64,000 nt of DNA from Azospirillaceae bacterium. GTDB taxonomy: Bacteria > Pseudomonadota > Alphaproteobacteria > Azospirillales > Azospirillaceae. The notes below the pieces were generated by a model. The model saw nothing but the letters and a program-made list of their open reading frames with translations. It ran no database searches and was not told the origin of the DNA. The DNA is taken from NCBI GenBank assembly GCA_028283825.1, contig JAPWJW010000003.1, positions 310,001 to 374,000 of the forward strand, given 5' to 3'. Made by a program: the position numbers and the translations under genes. This document shows positions 1-8,146 of the stretch, one piece after another (the first letter of the stretch is position 1; the number at the start of each line of letters is the position of its first letter).

Positions 1-983
1 AGCTGATGGAAGCCAAGGTGAACGAGGGGCAGGAGGTCCACGCCGGCGACCTGCTGTTCCTGCTGGACCAGCGCCCGGCCAAGGCGGCGCTGGCGCAGGC
101 CGAGGCGACGCTGGCCCGCGACCAGGCGCAACTGGGCCAGGCGCGGTCCGACGCCCAGCGCCACGCCGGCCTGTTCGCGCGCGGTGCCGTCTCGCTGCAG
201 CAGAATGAGCAGATGGCCGCCACCGCCAAGGCGCAGGAGGCCACGGTGCTGGCCGACCAGGCGATGGTGGACCAGGCGAAGCTGACCCTGGCCTTCACCG
301 AGATCCGGTCCCCCATCGATGGCGTGGTGGGCAGCATCCTGCTGCGCCCCGGCAACCTGGTGAAGGGCAGCGACAGCGGGTCGACCCTGACCACCCTGGT
401 GCAGGTGGCGCCCATCAATGTCGCCTTCACGGTGCCGGAACGCAACGTGACGGCGGTGCGCCACGCCCTGCGCGCCGCCCATCCGCCCCTGGTCAACGCC
501 AAGACGACGGATGGCCTGGTCAGCGCCACCGGCCGCCTGGTCTTCATCGACAACACGGTGGACCAGCAGTCCGGCACCATCCAGCTGAAGGCCCTGTACG
601 ACAACAAGGACCGCGCCCTGTGGCCCGGCCAGTTCGTGGACGTCAGCCTGAACCTGGGCGCCGAGGCCGACGTGCTGTCCGTGCCGGCGGTGGCGGTGCA
701 GCGCGGCCAGGCCGGCGCCTATGTCTTCATCGTCAAGGTGGACGACACGGTGGACATGCGCCCCGTGACCGTCGCGCGCTTCGCCGAGCAGGGGGCGGTG
801 ATATCCGGCGGCGTCAGTGCCGGTGAGCGGGTGGTGATTGAGGGCCAGTTGCGCCTGGTCCCCGGCGCCAAGATCATTGAGCAGCCGGCTAGCGGCGGCA
901 GCCAGGGCGGGGTGGAGGCCGACGGTGCGGCGCCCGGCGGTACCGTGGGGGCGATCCAGGCCAACGGAAAGGCGCGGACGTGA
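1..983 (+). CDS. RND efflux membrane fusion protein, HlyD/AcrA family (5' end missing)
   Basis: Periplasmic adaptor that links an inner-membrane RND pump to an outer-membrane channel. The frame is open to the left edge, so roughly the first 60-80 residues (signal peptide and first beta strands) lie outside the window. The visible part starts in the lipoyl/biotinyl-like half-motif (VNEGQEVHAGDLLF), continues through an Ala/Gln-rich coiled-coil hairpin, returns to the second lipoyl half (FTEIRSPIDGVVG), and then shows the beta-barrel and membrane-proximal domains. The stop overlaps the GTG start of the pump gene by 4 bases, so the two are translationally coupled. The family is clear; the substrate is not. 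Confidence 0.93.
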   Translation, partial: LMEAKVNEGQEVHAGDLLFLLDQRPAKAALAQAEATLARDQAQLGQARSDAQRHAGLFARGAVSLQQNEQMAATAKAQEATVLADQAMVDQAKLTLAFTEIRSPIDGVVGSILLRPGNLVKGSDSGSTLTTLVQVAPINVAFTVPERNVTAVRHALRAAHPPLVNAKTTDGLVSATGRLVFIDNTVDQQSGTIQLKALYDNKDRALWPGQFVDVSLNLGAEADVLSVPAVAVQRGQAGAYVFIVKVDDTVDMRPVTVARFAEQGAVISGGVSAGERVVIEGQLRLVPGAKIIEQPASGGSQGGVEADGAAPGGTVGAIQANGKART

Positions 984-3900
984 CCATTTCCGAGCTTTGC
1001 ATCCGCCGGCCGGTGATGACCGTCCTGCTGACGGCGGCCCTGATCTTTGGCGGCATCCTGGCCTACAGGTACCTGCCGGTGGCGGCATTGCCCCGCGTGG
1101 ACTTCCCCGTCATCAGCGTGAACGCCAGCCTGCCCGGCGCCAGCCCGGACACCATGGCCTCATCCGTCGCCATCCAGCTGGAGCGTGAATTCTCCACCAT
1201 CGCCGGCATCGACAGTATCACCTCCAGCAGCGTGCAGGGCAGCACCACGGTCAACATCCAGTTCGAACTGGACCGCGACATCGACAGCGCCGCCTTGGAC
1301 GTGCAGGCCGCCTTGTCGCGGGTGCAGCGCCGCCTGCCCATCGAGATGACGACCCCGCCCAGCTATCGCAAGGTCAACCCGGCCGACCAGCCGGTGCTGC
1401 TGCTGGCGCTCAGCAGCTCCACCCTGCCGCTGAGCCAGGTGGACGAATACGCCGAGACGCTGCTGAGCCCCGCCCTCTCCACCCTCAGCGGCGTGGCGCA
1501 GGTGCAGGTCTGGGGGGCGCAGAAATACGCCGTGCGCATCCGCCTGAACCCGGAGGCGCTGACGGCGCGCGGCCTGGGCGTGGATGAGGTGATGAACGCC
1601 ATCGCCGCCGCCAATTCCAGCACGCCGGTGGGCGTGGTCTCCGGTTCCGCCCAGCAGTTGATCCTGGAGACCAACACCCAGCTGTTCGACGCCCACGGCT
1701 TCGCCCAGATGGTGATCGCCCAGCGCAACGGCGCCCCGGTGCGTCTGGGCGACATCGCCAGCGTCATCGACGGGGTGGAGAACGACAAGACCGCCAGCTG
1801 GTTCAACGGCAACCGCACCATCGTGCTGGCCGTTCAGCGCCAGCCTGACGCCAACACGGTGGCGGTGGTGGACGCGGTGAAGCGGGTGATCCCCACCTTC
1901 AAGGCCACGCTGCCGCCGTCCATCGACATCAACGTGCTGATCGACCGTTCCATCTCCATCCGCTCGGCGGTGGAGGATGTGCAGTTCACCCTGCTGCTGA
2001 CCATCGGCCTGGTGGTGATGGTCATCTTCCTGTTCCTGCGCAAGGTCAGCGCCACCATCATTCCCGGTATCGCCGTGCCCATCTCCCTCATCGGGGCCGC
2101 CGGCGCCATGAAGGCCTTCGGCTTTTCCATCGATAACATCTCGCTGCTGGCATTGACCCTGTCGGTGGGCCTGGTGGTGGACGATGCCATCGTCATGCTG
2201 GAAAACATCGTCCGCTACATTGAGGAGGGGATGAGCCCGTTCGAGGCGGCGCTGAAAGGCAGCCGCGAGATCGGATTCACCATCGTCTCCATCACCCTGT
2301 CGCTGGTGGCGGTGTTCATCCCCATCTTCATGATGGGCGGCGTGGTCGGGCGCCTGTTCCATGAGTTCGCGGTGACGGTGACCCTGGCCATCGCGGCCTC
2401 GGCCATCACCTCGCTGACCCTGACGCCCATGCTGTGCAGCCGCTTCATCCGGCATGACGCCCATGACAAGCCGCCCAACCGGTTCGAGCGCGTGACCGAG
2501 GCGGCGTTCGATGCCTGGCTGCGCGGCTATGACCGCACGCTGGTGTGGTGCCTGGCGCACCGCCGCGTGGTGGTGGGCGTGTTCTTCGCCACCCTGGTCG
2601 GCACCGTCGTGCTGTTCCAACAGGTGCAGAAGGGTTTCTTCCCGACGGAGGACAACGGCCAGGTCTTCGCCCAGACCGAGGGGCGCCAGGACATCTCCTT
2701 CGACGCCATGATCGCCTTGCAGCAGCAGGCGGCCGCGGCCGTGGCCAAGAACCCCTATGTTGAAACCCACATCTCCTCGGTCGGCGGCAACGGCAACGTC
2801 ACCAACGCCGGCCGCATCTTCATCTCGCTGAAGGACCGCGCCCACCGCCCGAACATGGAGGCGGTGCTGCAAAGCCTGCGGCAGGACGTGGCCGGCATCG
2901 CCGGCCTCAACGTCTTTTTCCAGCCGGTGCAGAACCTGAACGTCTCCGGCCGGTCCTCCAAAAGCCTCTACCAGTACACGCTGCTGGGCCTGGACCAGCC
3001 GACCCTGTACCGCTGGTCGGACCGGCTGATGCAGAAGATGGCGCAGATGCCGGAGCTTCAGGACGTGAGCAGCGATTTGCAGCTGTCCGGCCAGAACGCC
3101 TCCATCCATGTGGATCTGGACAAGGCCTCCCTGCTGGGCATCACGGCGGAAAACCTGCGCTCCAGCCTCTACAGCGCCTTCGGCACCCGCCAGATCTCCA
3201 CCATATACACGCCGACCAACGATTATGAGGTGATCCTGGAACTGTCGCCGGAGGCGCAGAAGTCGGCCGACGTGCTGAACCGCATCTACATCCGCGCCGA
3301 CAGCGGCCGGCTGATCCCCCTGGGCTCCGTCGCCCGCATCGACCGCACCTCCGGCCCCATCAGCGTGAACCACCAGGGCCAGTTGCCGGCCGTCACCCTG
3401 TCCTTCAACCTGGCGCCCGGCGTGTCGCTGGGGGCGGCGGTCAAGGCCATCGAGGGCGTGCAGCGCGACATCGGCATGCCCGACAGCATCTCCGGCAGCT
3501 TCCAGGGCACTGCCCAGGTGTTCCAGCAGGCGCTGGCCAACCAGGGCATGCTGCTGCTGGCGGCGGTGGTGGTGATCTACATCGTGCTGGGCGTGCTGTA
3601 CGAAAGCTTCATCCACCCGCTGACCATCCTGTCCGGCCTGCCGTCGGCGGCGGTGGGGGCGGTGGGCTCCCTCATGCTGTTCGGCTTCGACCTCAGCGTC
3701 ATCGCCATCATCGGCGTGCTGATGCTGATCGGCATCGTGAAGAAGAACGCCATCATGATGATCGACTTCGCGCTGGAGGCCCGGCGCGAGGGGGCAACAC
3801 CGCACGACGCCATCTACCGCGCCTGCCTGCTGCGCTTCCGCCCCATCATGATGACCACCATGGCCGCCCTGATGGGCACCCTGCCCATCGCCCTGGCGTC

Positions 3901-4120
3901 CGGCGCCAGCGCCGAACTGCGCCAGCCCCTGGGCGTGGCCGTGGTCGGCGGCCTGGTGGTGTCACAGCTGCTGACCCTCTACATCACCCCGGTGCTGTAC
4001 CTCTACATGGAAGGGTTCAGCCGCTGGATCGACCGCCAGCTGCACCATCATAAGGCGCGGCGCGGCCTCCACTTGCAGCCGCCCGCCAACACCGATGGCC
4101 GGGCGGACGCGGCGGAGTGA
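980..4120 (+). CDS. RND multidrug efflux pump, MdtC/MuxC-like inner-membrane subunit
   Basis: Proton-driven tripartite efflux pump subunit of 1046 aa, the usual length for the AcrB superfamily. One transmembrane helix (residues 10-30) precedes a large periplasmic loop, then a bundle of helices from about 335 to 540, a second periplasmic loop and a C-terminal bundle from about 860. The N-terminal region (YRYLPVAALPRVDFPVI, LPGASPDTMASSVA) resembles MdtB/MdtC more than AcrB. The TM4 segment carries the proton-relay pair of acidic residues (GLVVDDAIVMLEN). It starts with GTG inside the stop of the adaptor gene. MdtB and MdtC normally work as a pair; only one pump gene is visible here. A dispersed hairpin repeat begins 16 bases after the stop. 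Confidence 0.93.
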   Translation: MTISELCIRRPVMTVLLTAALIFGGILAYRYLPVAALPRVDFPVISVNASLPGASPDTMASSVAIQLEREFSTIAGIDSITSSSVQGSTTVNIQFELDRDIDSAALDVQAALSRVQRRLPIEMTTPPSYRKVNPADQPVLLLALSSSTLPLSQVDEYAETLLSPALSTLSGVAQVQVWGAQKYAVRIRLNPEALTARGLGVDEVMNAIAAANSSTPVGVVSGSAQQLILETNTQLFDAHGFAQMVIAQRNGAPVRLGDIASVIDGVENDKTASWFNGNRTIVLAVQRQPDANTVAVVDAVKRVIPTFKATLPPSIDINVLIDRSISIRSAVEDVQFTLLLTIGLVVMVIFLFLRKVSATIIPGIAVPISLIGAAGAMKAFGFSIDNISLLALTLSVGLVVDDAIVMLENIVRYIEEGMSPFEAALKGSREIGFTIVSITLSLVAVFIPIFMMGGVVGRLFHEFAVTVTLAIAASAITSLTLTPMLCSRFIRHDAHDKPPNRFERVTEAAFDAWLRGYDRTLVWCLAHRRVVVGVFFATLVGTVVLFQQVQKGFFPTEDNGQVFAQTEGRQDISFDAMIALQQQAAAAVAKNPYVETHISSVGGNGNVTNAGRIFISLKDRAHRPNMEAVLQSLRQDVAGIAGLNVFFQPVQNLNVSGRSSKSLYQYTLLGLDQPTLYRWSDRLMQKMAQMPELQDVSSDLQLSGQNASIHVDLDKASLLGITAENLRSSLYSAFGTRQISTIYTPTNDYEVILELSPEAQKSADVLNRIYIRADSGRLIPLGSVARIDRTSGPISVNHQGQLPAVTLSFNLAPGVSLGAAVKAIEGVQRDIGMPDSISGSFQGTAQVFQQALANQGMLLLAAVVVIYIVLGVLYESFIHPLTILSGLPSAAVGAVGSLMLFGFDLSVIAIIGVLMLIGIVKKNAIMMIDFALEARREGATPHDAIYRACLLRFRPIMMTTMAALMGTLPIALASGASAELRQPLGVAVVGGLVVSQLLTLYITPVLYLYMEGFSRWIDRQLHHHKARRGLHLQPPANTDGRADAAE

Positions 4121-4136
4121 GGGCTTTTCATGTGTT

Positions 4137-4231
4137 CCTCAAGCGCCGGCGGCTGCGTCCGCAGCCTTGGCTTCCTCGCATTCCAGTCCGCTGACGCTTC
4201 CCGGAAATCTCCGGCGGACGCCGTCGCGTCC
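4137..4231 (+). repeat. Dispersed three-hairpin intergenic element, copy 1
   Basis: Member of the six-copy family. Starts CCTCA; hairpin 1 is GGCTGC-gtcc-GCAGCC (4151-4166); hairpin 2 closes with ATTCC/GGAAA around a CAGTCCGC core; hairpin 3 is GGACGC-cgtc-GCGTCC (4216-4231), a perfect 6-bp stem. It begins 16 bases after the pump stop codon, in the same direction, and fills the gap between two convergent genes. Confidence 0.8.
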
Positions 4232-4247
4232 TAGTCACTTCGCTCCG

Positions 4248-4586
4248 TCAAATCACCTTTCCCTCAAAGGGATGCGACCCGTCGCGACTCTCCACCTCGA
4301 TCACCCACAGGTCGGGGTCGCGGCGGGTGGCGCGCTCGATGAAGGCGTCGGCCTCCGACTCCGGCACCTGGTCGCCGTTCAGGCCGGGGAACCAGCCGAG
4401 ATTGCCGTTCATGTCGCGGCTTTGGGTGTAGACCTTGGCACCCTGGAAGGGGATGACGACCTTCAGCAGGATCAGGCCGCTTTCCGCCTCGCCCTTGCGC
4501 AGGACGTAGACGGGGATGCTGTCGGCGGCACAGCGGCGCAGGTGCAGTTGCACCCAGAGGGCGGTGGACAGCCGGTCGTCGGCCAT
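4248..4586 (-). CDS. DUF1491 family protein
   Basis: Protein of 112 aa. The chosen start gives MADDRLSTALWVQLHLRRC, which matches the usual opening of the alphaproteobacterial DUF1491 family (short basic segment followed by LWV..YLRRC). The open frame continues 36 codons further upstream, but that part has no family character and lies in the divergent promoter region with surE. No signal peptide or membrane helix. The C-terminal half is acidic with the pattern ADAFIERATRRDPDLWVIEVE, also typical of the family. Molecular function is unknown. It converges with the efflux operon and diverges from surE with about 130 bases between the starts. Confidence 0.8.
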   Translation of the reverse strand: MADDRLSTALWVQLHLRRCAADSIPVYVLRKGEAESGLILLKVVIPFQGAKVYTQSRDMNGNLGWFPGLNGDQVPESEADAFIERATRRDPDLWVIEVESRDGSHPFEGKVI

Positions 4587-4714
4587 GGGCCTGGATTCCT
4601 GAATGAGGGGCGAAGACAGGGCAGGGCGGCGTCCTTGCGGCTTGCCAGCAGGGGCCCACCCCATGGATGTTCGGTTGGTATCTATAGGGTCCAACCATCC
4701 GCGAGGCCAGCTTC

Positions 4715-5482
4715 ATGCCGCTTTCCACCCCGCCCACCCGCCGCCTGGGCCGCGTCCTACTGACCAACGACGACGGCATCAATGCCCCCGGCCTGGCCCT
4801 GCTGGCTGAGGTGGTGGCGGAGGTCGCGGACGAGGTCTGGGTGGTGGCACCGGAAAAGGATCAGAGCGGCATGTCCCGCGCCGTCACCCTGACCACCCCC
4901 TTGCGGGCGGAACAGCGGGGGGAACGGCACTTCGCCGTCACCGGCACGCCCAGCGATTGCGCCATCTTCGGCCTCCGCCACGTGCTGCGCGACAATCCGC
5001 CGGACCTGGTGCTGTCCGGCATCAACCGCGGCGCCAACGTTGGTGATGAGGTGCCGTACTCGGGCACGGTGGCGGCGGCCCTGACCGCCCGGCTGCTGGG
5101 CGTGCCGGCCATCGCCTTCAGCCAGCAGTTCACTGACCGGACGCATGTGCGCTGGGACACGGCGCGGACGCTGCTGCCCCGGGTTCTGGACCATGCGCTG
5201 GGCCTGCGCGTGGCGGCCAACGCCGTGCTGAACATCAACTTCCCCGGCCTGGACGCGGCCGACGTGGGCGACATCGTGGTGACGACGCAAAGCCGGGGCA
5301 CCCTGGACCGCATCGATGTCGAGGCCAGGTCCGACCTGCGCGGCGGCGAGTATTACTGGATGGCGTTCCGTCGGCACATGCCCATCCTGGGGCCGGACAC
5401 CGATGCCGGCGCCCTGAAGCATGGCCTGGTTTCCATCACGCCGGTGGGGTTCGACCTGACCGCTACCGACGGCATAGCCTGA
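4715..5482 (+). CDS. surE: 5'/3'-nucleotidase SurE
   Basis: Cytosolic metal-dependent nucleoside monophosphate phosphatase (EC 3.1.3.5), 255 aa, the normal length. The N-terminal metal site TNDDGINAPG is at about residues 17-26, followed by APEKDQSGMS, the TPSDC motif and SGINRGANVGDEVPYSGTVAAA, all characteristic of SurE. The start lies 9 bases after a GAGG-type ribosome site. SurE is often placed with pcm and lipoprotein genes in other proteobacteria; here it stands alone, followed 90 bases later by a tiny lipoprotein gene. Confidence 0.96.
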   Translation: MPLSTPPTRRLGRVLLTNDDGINAPGLALLAEVVAEVADEVWVVAPEKDQSGMSRAVTLTTPLRAEQRGERHFAVTGTPSDCAIFGLRHVLRDNPPDLVLSGINRGANVGDEVPYSGTVAAALTARLLGVPAIAFSQQFTDRTHVRWDTARTLLPRVLDHALGLRVAANAVLNINFPGLDAADVGDIVVTTQSRGTLDRIDVEARSDLRGGEYYWMAFRRHMPILGPDTDAGALKHGLVSITPVGFDLTATDGIA

Positions 5483-5572
5483 CCGAGATCGCACTGGCCC
5501 GGCCCTTGCTTTCGTATAAACCCGAAAGGGCCGGGTGCCGGCCTTGATGCTAGACGGCAAAAGGGTTTCGCG

Positions 5573-5767
5573 ATGATGGGGACGTCGTTTTCCGTGGGCA
5601 ATGTCTGCCGGGTGGGCAAGATCGTGCTGACCGCCGGCCTGGTGCTGGGCGCGCTGGCCGGTTGTTCGGTGGTCGGTGCGGCCGGCAGTGTCGTGGGTGG
5701 TGCCGCGGATGTCGCCGGCACGGCGGTGGGCACGACCGCCAAGGTGGTCACGGCACCGGTCCGCTGA
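5573..5767 (+). CDS. Small putative lipoprotein
   Basis: A 64-residue product. A positively charged N-terminus is followed by a hydrophobic stretch and a lipobox (LAGC at about residues 28-31), so signal peptidase II cleavage would leave a mature lipopeptide of only about 34 residues. The mature part is Gly/Ala/Val-rich with repeated VVGAA/VVGGAAD/VAGTAVG units and ends TAPVR. Such entericidin-like or glycine-zipper-like small lipoproteins are common but their role is usually unknown. Two adjacent ATG codons (5573, 5576) can serve as start; an AAAGGG ribosome site lies upstream. Confidence 0.65.
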   Translation: MMGTSFSVGNVCRVGKIVLTAGLVLGALAGCSVVGAAGSVVGGAADVAGTAVGTTAKVVTAPVR

Positions 5768-5823
5768 TCCACCACCCGATGGCTCGGTACCATGGGCATG
5801 AGGTCCAGCCTTATGCCCATGTA

Positions 5824-5920
5824 GGACGCGACTGCGTCCGCCGGAGATTTCCGGGGAGCGTCAGCGGACTGGAAATCGAGGAAGGCAAGGGCGCGGATGC
5901 GCCCGCCCGCCGTCTGAGGG
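5824..5920 (-). repeat. Dispersed three-hairpin intergenic element, copy 2
   Basis: Minus-strand copy. Hairpin 1 pairs GGGCGC with GCGCCC around a 4-base loop (5889-5904); hairpin 2 pairs GATTTCC with GGAAATC (5846-5877); hairpin 3 pairs GGACGC with GCGTCC (5824-5839). It begins 9 bases after the diguanylate cyclase stop (5930-5932), read in the same direction, with a T-run between them. Confidence 0.8.
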
Positions 5921-5929
5921 CCAAAAAAA

Positions 5930-7597
5930 TCAACCCAGCTCAATGCGGTTGCGGCCGGCTTCCTTGGCGCGGTAGAGGGCGGCGTCCGCCGCCATGCTGA
6001 TGGTCTTGGCGTCCAGGCCGGGCGCCAGGCTCATGATGCCGGCGGAGAAGGTGACCTGGAATTCCGTGTTGCCGTGGATGTGGCGGATCTCGCTGAACTG
6101 CTGGCGCAGCACCTCCAGCCGTTCGGCCGCGTCGTCGGCCGAGGTCTGCGGCATGATGATGGCGAATTCCTCACCGCCATAACGGCCGACCATGTCGCCG
6201 CGCCGCATGCGCTGTTGCAGCAGCCGGGCCAGGGCCTTGATCACCCGGTCGCCGGCGCTGTGGCCGTAGCGATCATTCACCGCCTTGAAATGGTCGATGT
6301 CCAGCATGGCGAAGGCCAGGTCGTTGCCGTCGCGCTGTGACCGCGCCACCTCGGTCGCCAGCAAATCCATGATCATGGGGTTGTTGAAGGCGCCGGTCAG
6401 GCCGTCGCGCACCATCAAGGCCTTGAGCTGCCGCGCGCGCCGCGCGCGGGCACGGACCGTTTCCGTCAGGTCGCCCAGATCCACCGGCTTGGTCAAATAG
6501 GCGTCGATGCCGGTGCGGATCGCCGACCGGTGGGTCTCGGTATCCTGGTCCGCCGTCAGGAAGACGATGGGCAGGGCCAGGAAGGCGTCGTACTGGCGCA
6601 GGACGGAGGCCAGCTCGAACCCAGTGCATTGGGGCATGATCAGGTCGGTGACCATCAGGTCGGCGTTGTTGTCGTACAGCGCCTCCACCGTCTGCAAGGG
6701 ATCGGTCACCAGGCTGGTCTGCATGCCGGCCGATTGCAGCGCCATCTCGTAATACCGGCCCAGCGTGGCGTCATCCTCCACGATCACCACGCGCAGGGGC
6801 TGGTCCGGATCCCGTTCCGTCAGGCGGTCCAACTGGTCGATCAGCACGTGGGTGTCCAGCGGCCGCACCACATAGGCGTCGCACCCGGCCCGGGCGGCGG
6901 CCAGGCGCGCCGCGAAACCGGTGGCCGACGACAGTGCGATGACCGGTATCTTGCGCCCCCGGCTGTCGGTGGCATCCATCTGCGCGGGCCGCAGCGTTTC
7001 CGTGCTGATATCCAGAAGGATCGCCGCCGGTTTCGACTGGGCGACGGCCGCCGTCAGGGCGGCCTCATCGGTAAAGGCGGTCAGTTCATAACTGTAGGTC
7101 GCCAGAAGCTCCGTCAGTTCCCGCACGTCCGTGCCGTCATGATGCAGCAGATAGACGGGCCGTGACGGGCCGTCGTGCGCCTGTCCCTGTTCTTCGAAGG
7201 CGGGATCCGGCGTGGTTCCGGATGCCGCCGGCGCCATGGCGTGGCCCAAGGCCGCGATGGCGTTCCACAGCGAGGTCGCCTGCACATCCCCCGGCCGCTT
7301 GATCACGCCCTCCAGCGTGCGGGCGGCGATGGTCAGGTCGGGCAGGCCGAAGGTGGCGCCCGATCCCGCCAGCGAATGGGTGTAGCGCGCCAGGTCGCCC
7401 CTGACCGCCTCCGCCTCACTGCCGCTCTGGGTCACCAGGGCCGTCGCCGCCTGCCGGATCTGCTCCAGCCGGTCCGGCAGGCTGGACATGAAGTCCTCCC
7501 GGATCTTCTGGACCCGCGCCGCCAGCTCTGCTGGCAGGGTGGAGGAACCCAGGCCGGACGCCGCGATATTGGAGGGGGAGGGCGCGTCGCTGTTCAT
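5930..7597 (-). CDS. Hpt-REC-REC-GGDEF diguanylate cyclase
   Basis: c-di-GMP-forming output protein of 555 aa. Domains in order: an Hpt domain (phosphorylatable His in THSLAGSGATFG, roughly residues 15-115); a degenerate receiver (150-255) that keeps the LLDIS aspartate but lacks the N-terminal acidic pair and has Arg for the final Lys; an intact receiver (260-380: VEDD, VTDLIMP, LTAD, LTKPVD); and a GGDEF domain with the active motif GGEEF near residue 474. An inhibitory I-site RRGD sits five residues before it, so product inhibition is expected. The ATG at 7597 is preferred over 7621 because the latter lies inside the upstream gene. It is the last gene of a kinase/regulator cluster. Confidence 0.92.
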   Translation of the reverse strand: MNSDAPSPSNIAASGLGSSTLPAELAARVQKIREDFMSSLPDRLEQIRQAATALVTQSGSEAEAVRGDLARYTHSLAGSGATFGLPDLTIAARTLEGVIKRPGDVQATSLWNAIAALGHAMAPAASGTTPDPAFEEQGQAHDGPSRPVYLLHHDGTDVRELTELLATYSYELTAFTDEAALTAAVAQSKPAAILLDISTETLRPAQMDATDSRGRKIPVIALSSATGFAARLAAARAGCDAYVVRPLDTHVLIDQLDRLTERDPDQPLRVVIVEDDATLGRYYEMALQSAGMQTSLVTDPLQTVEALYDNNADLMVTDLIMPQCTGFELASVLRQYDAFLALPIVFLTADQDTETHRSAIRTGIDAYLTKPVDLGDLTETVRARARRARQLKALMVRDGLTGAFNNPMIMDLLATEVARSQRDGNDLAFAMLDIDHFKAVNDRYGHSAGDRVIKALARLLQQRMRRGDMVGRYGGEEFAIIMPQTSADDAAERLEVLRQQFSEIRHIHGNTEFQVTFSAGIMSLAPGLDAKTISMAADAALYRAKEAGRNRIELG

Positions 7598-7602
7598 GTC
7601 GT

Positions 7603-7989
7603 CTACCCGACGCTGCCCCACAGGTCGCGGACGGTGGTGGGCAGGGCCATGGGGTCGAAGGGCTTGGCGATCACGCCGATGGCGCCCAGCGCCTTGAACC
7701 GTTCCACCTCCGACGGCTGGACCTTGGCGGTCATGAAGGCGATGGGGACGCCGGCCAGGCTGGGGCGTCCGCGGATGGCGGCCAGGGTGCTGGGGCCGTC
7801 CATCTCCGGCATCATGGCGTCCAGCAGGATCAACTGCGGTGTCCAGCCGTCCAATATCTCCAGCGCGCGGGCACCGGACTCGGCCATCTGGATGTCGAAC
7901 CCGCCGACATGTTTCAGGCTGAGTTCGACGATGGCGCGGATATCGGGCTCGTCATCGACGTAGAGGATACGGTTCAGTGCCTCGGCCAT
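7603..7989 (-). CDS. Single-domain response regulator (CheY-like)
   Basis: A stand-alone receiver of 128 aa with every catalytic element: the acidic pair in YVDDEPD, the phospho-acceptor Asp in LILLDAMMPEMDG, Thr/Ser in FMTAK and the Lys in IAKPFD. There is no output domain. It lies between a membrane histidine kinase and an Hpt-containing diguanylate cyclase, all on the minus strand, with only 5 bases to the cyclase start. The order suggests a relay from kinase to receiver to Hpt, but that flow is inferred from gene order only. Confidence 0.93.
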   Translation of the reverse strand: MAEALNRILYVDDEPDIRAIVELSLKHVGGFDIQMAESGARALEILDGWTPQLILLDAMMPEMDGPSTLAAIRGRPSLAGVPIAFMTAKVQPSEVERFKALGAIGVIAKPFDPMALPTTVRDLWGSVG

Positions 7990-8146
7990 ACTGCCTCGCG
8001 TTCTTTGCGGAAAACGGCCATCCCCACGGGGGTGGGCCGCTTTCCCCAGGCGGTCCTAGAAGTCGCTAGGGTAGCTGCCCCATACAACCCACGCAAATGG
8101 AGTCCCGCCTGCCGCGCCGGACGGGGAGGGAAGCTATTCTTTAGCG

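Noticed and set aside
1160-3805. 881-codon open frame on the minus strand opposite the RND pump gene
   Set aside because: It mirrors the codon phase of the high-GC pump gene and its product is a His/Gln/Asp/Gly-rich low-complexity chain with no motif; the plus-strand pump is unmistakable.
5353-5943. 196-codon minus-strand frame that spans the hairpin repeat at 5824-5920
   Set aside because: It overlaps surE and the small lipoprotein gene on the other strand; the part that looks ordered is only the translated repeat.
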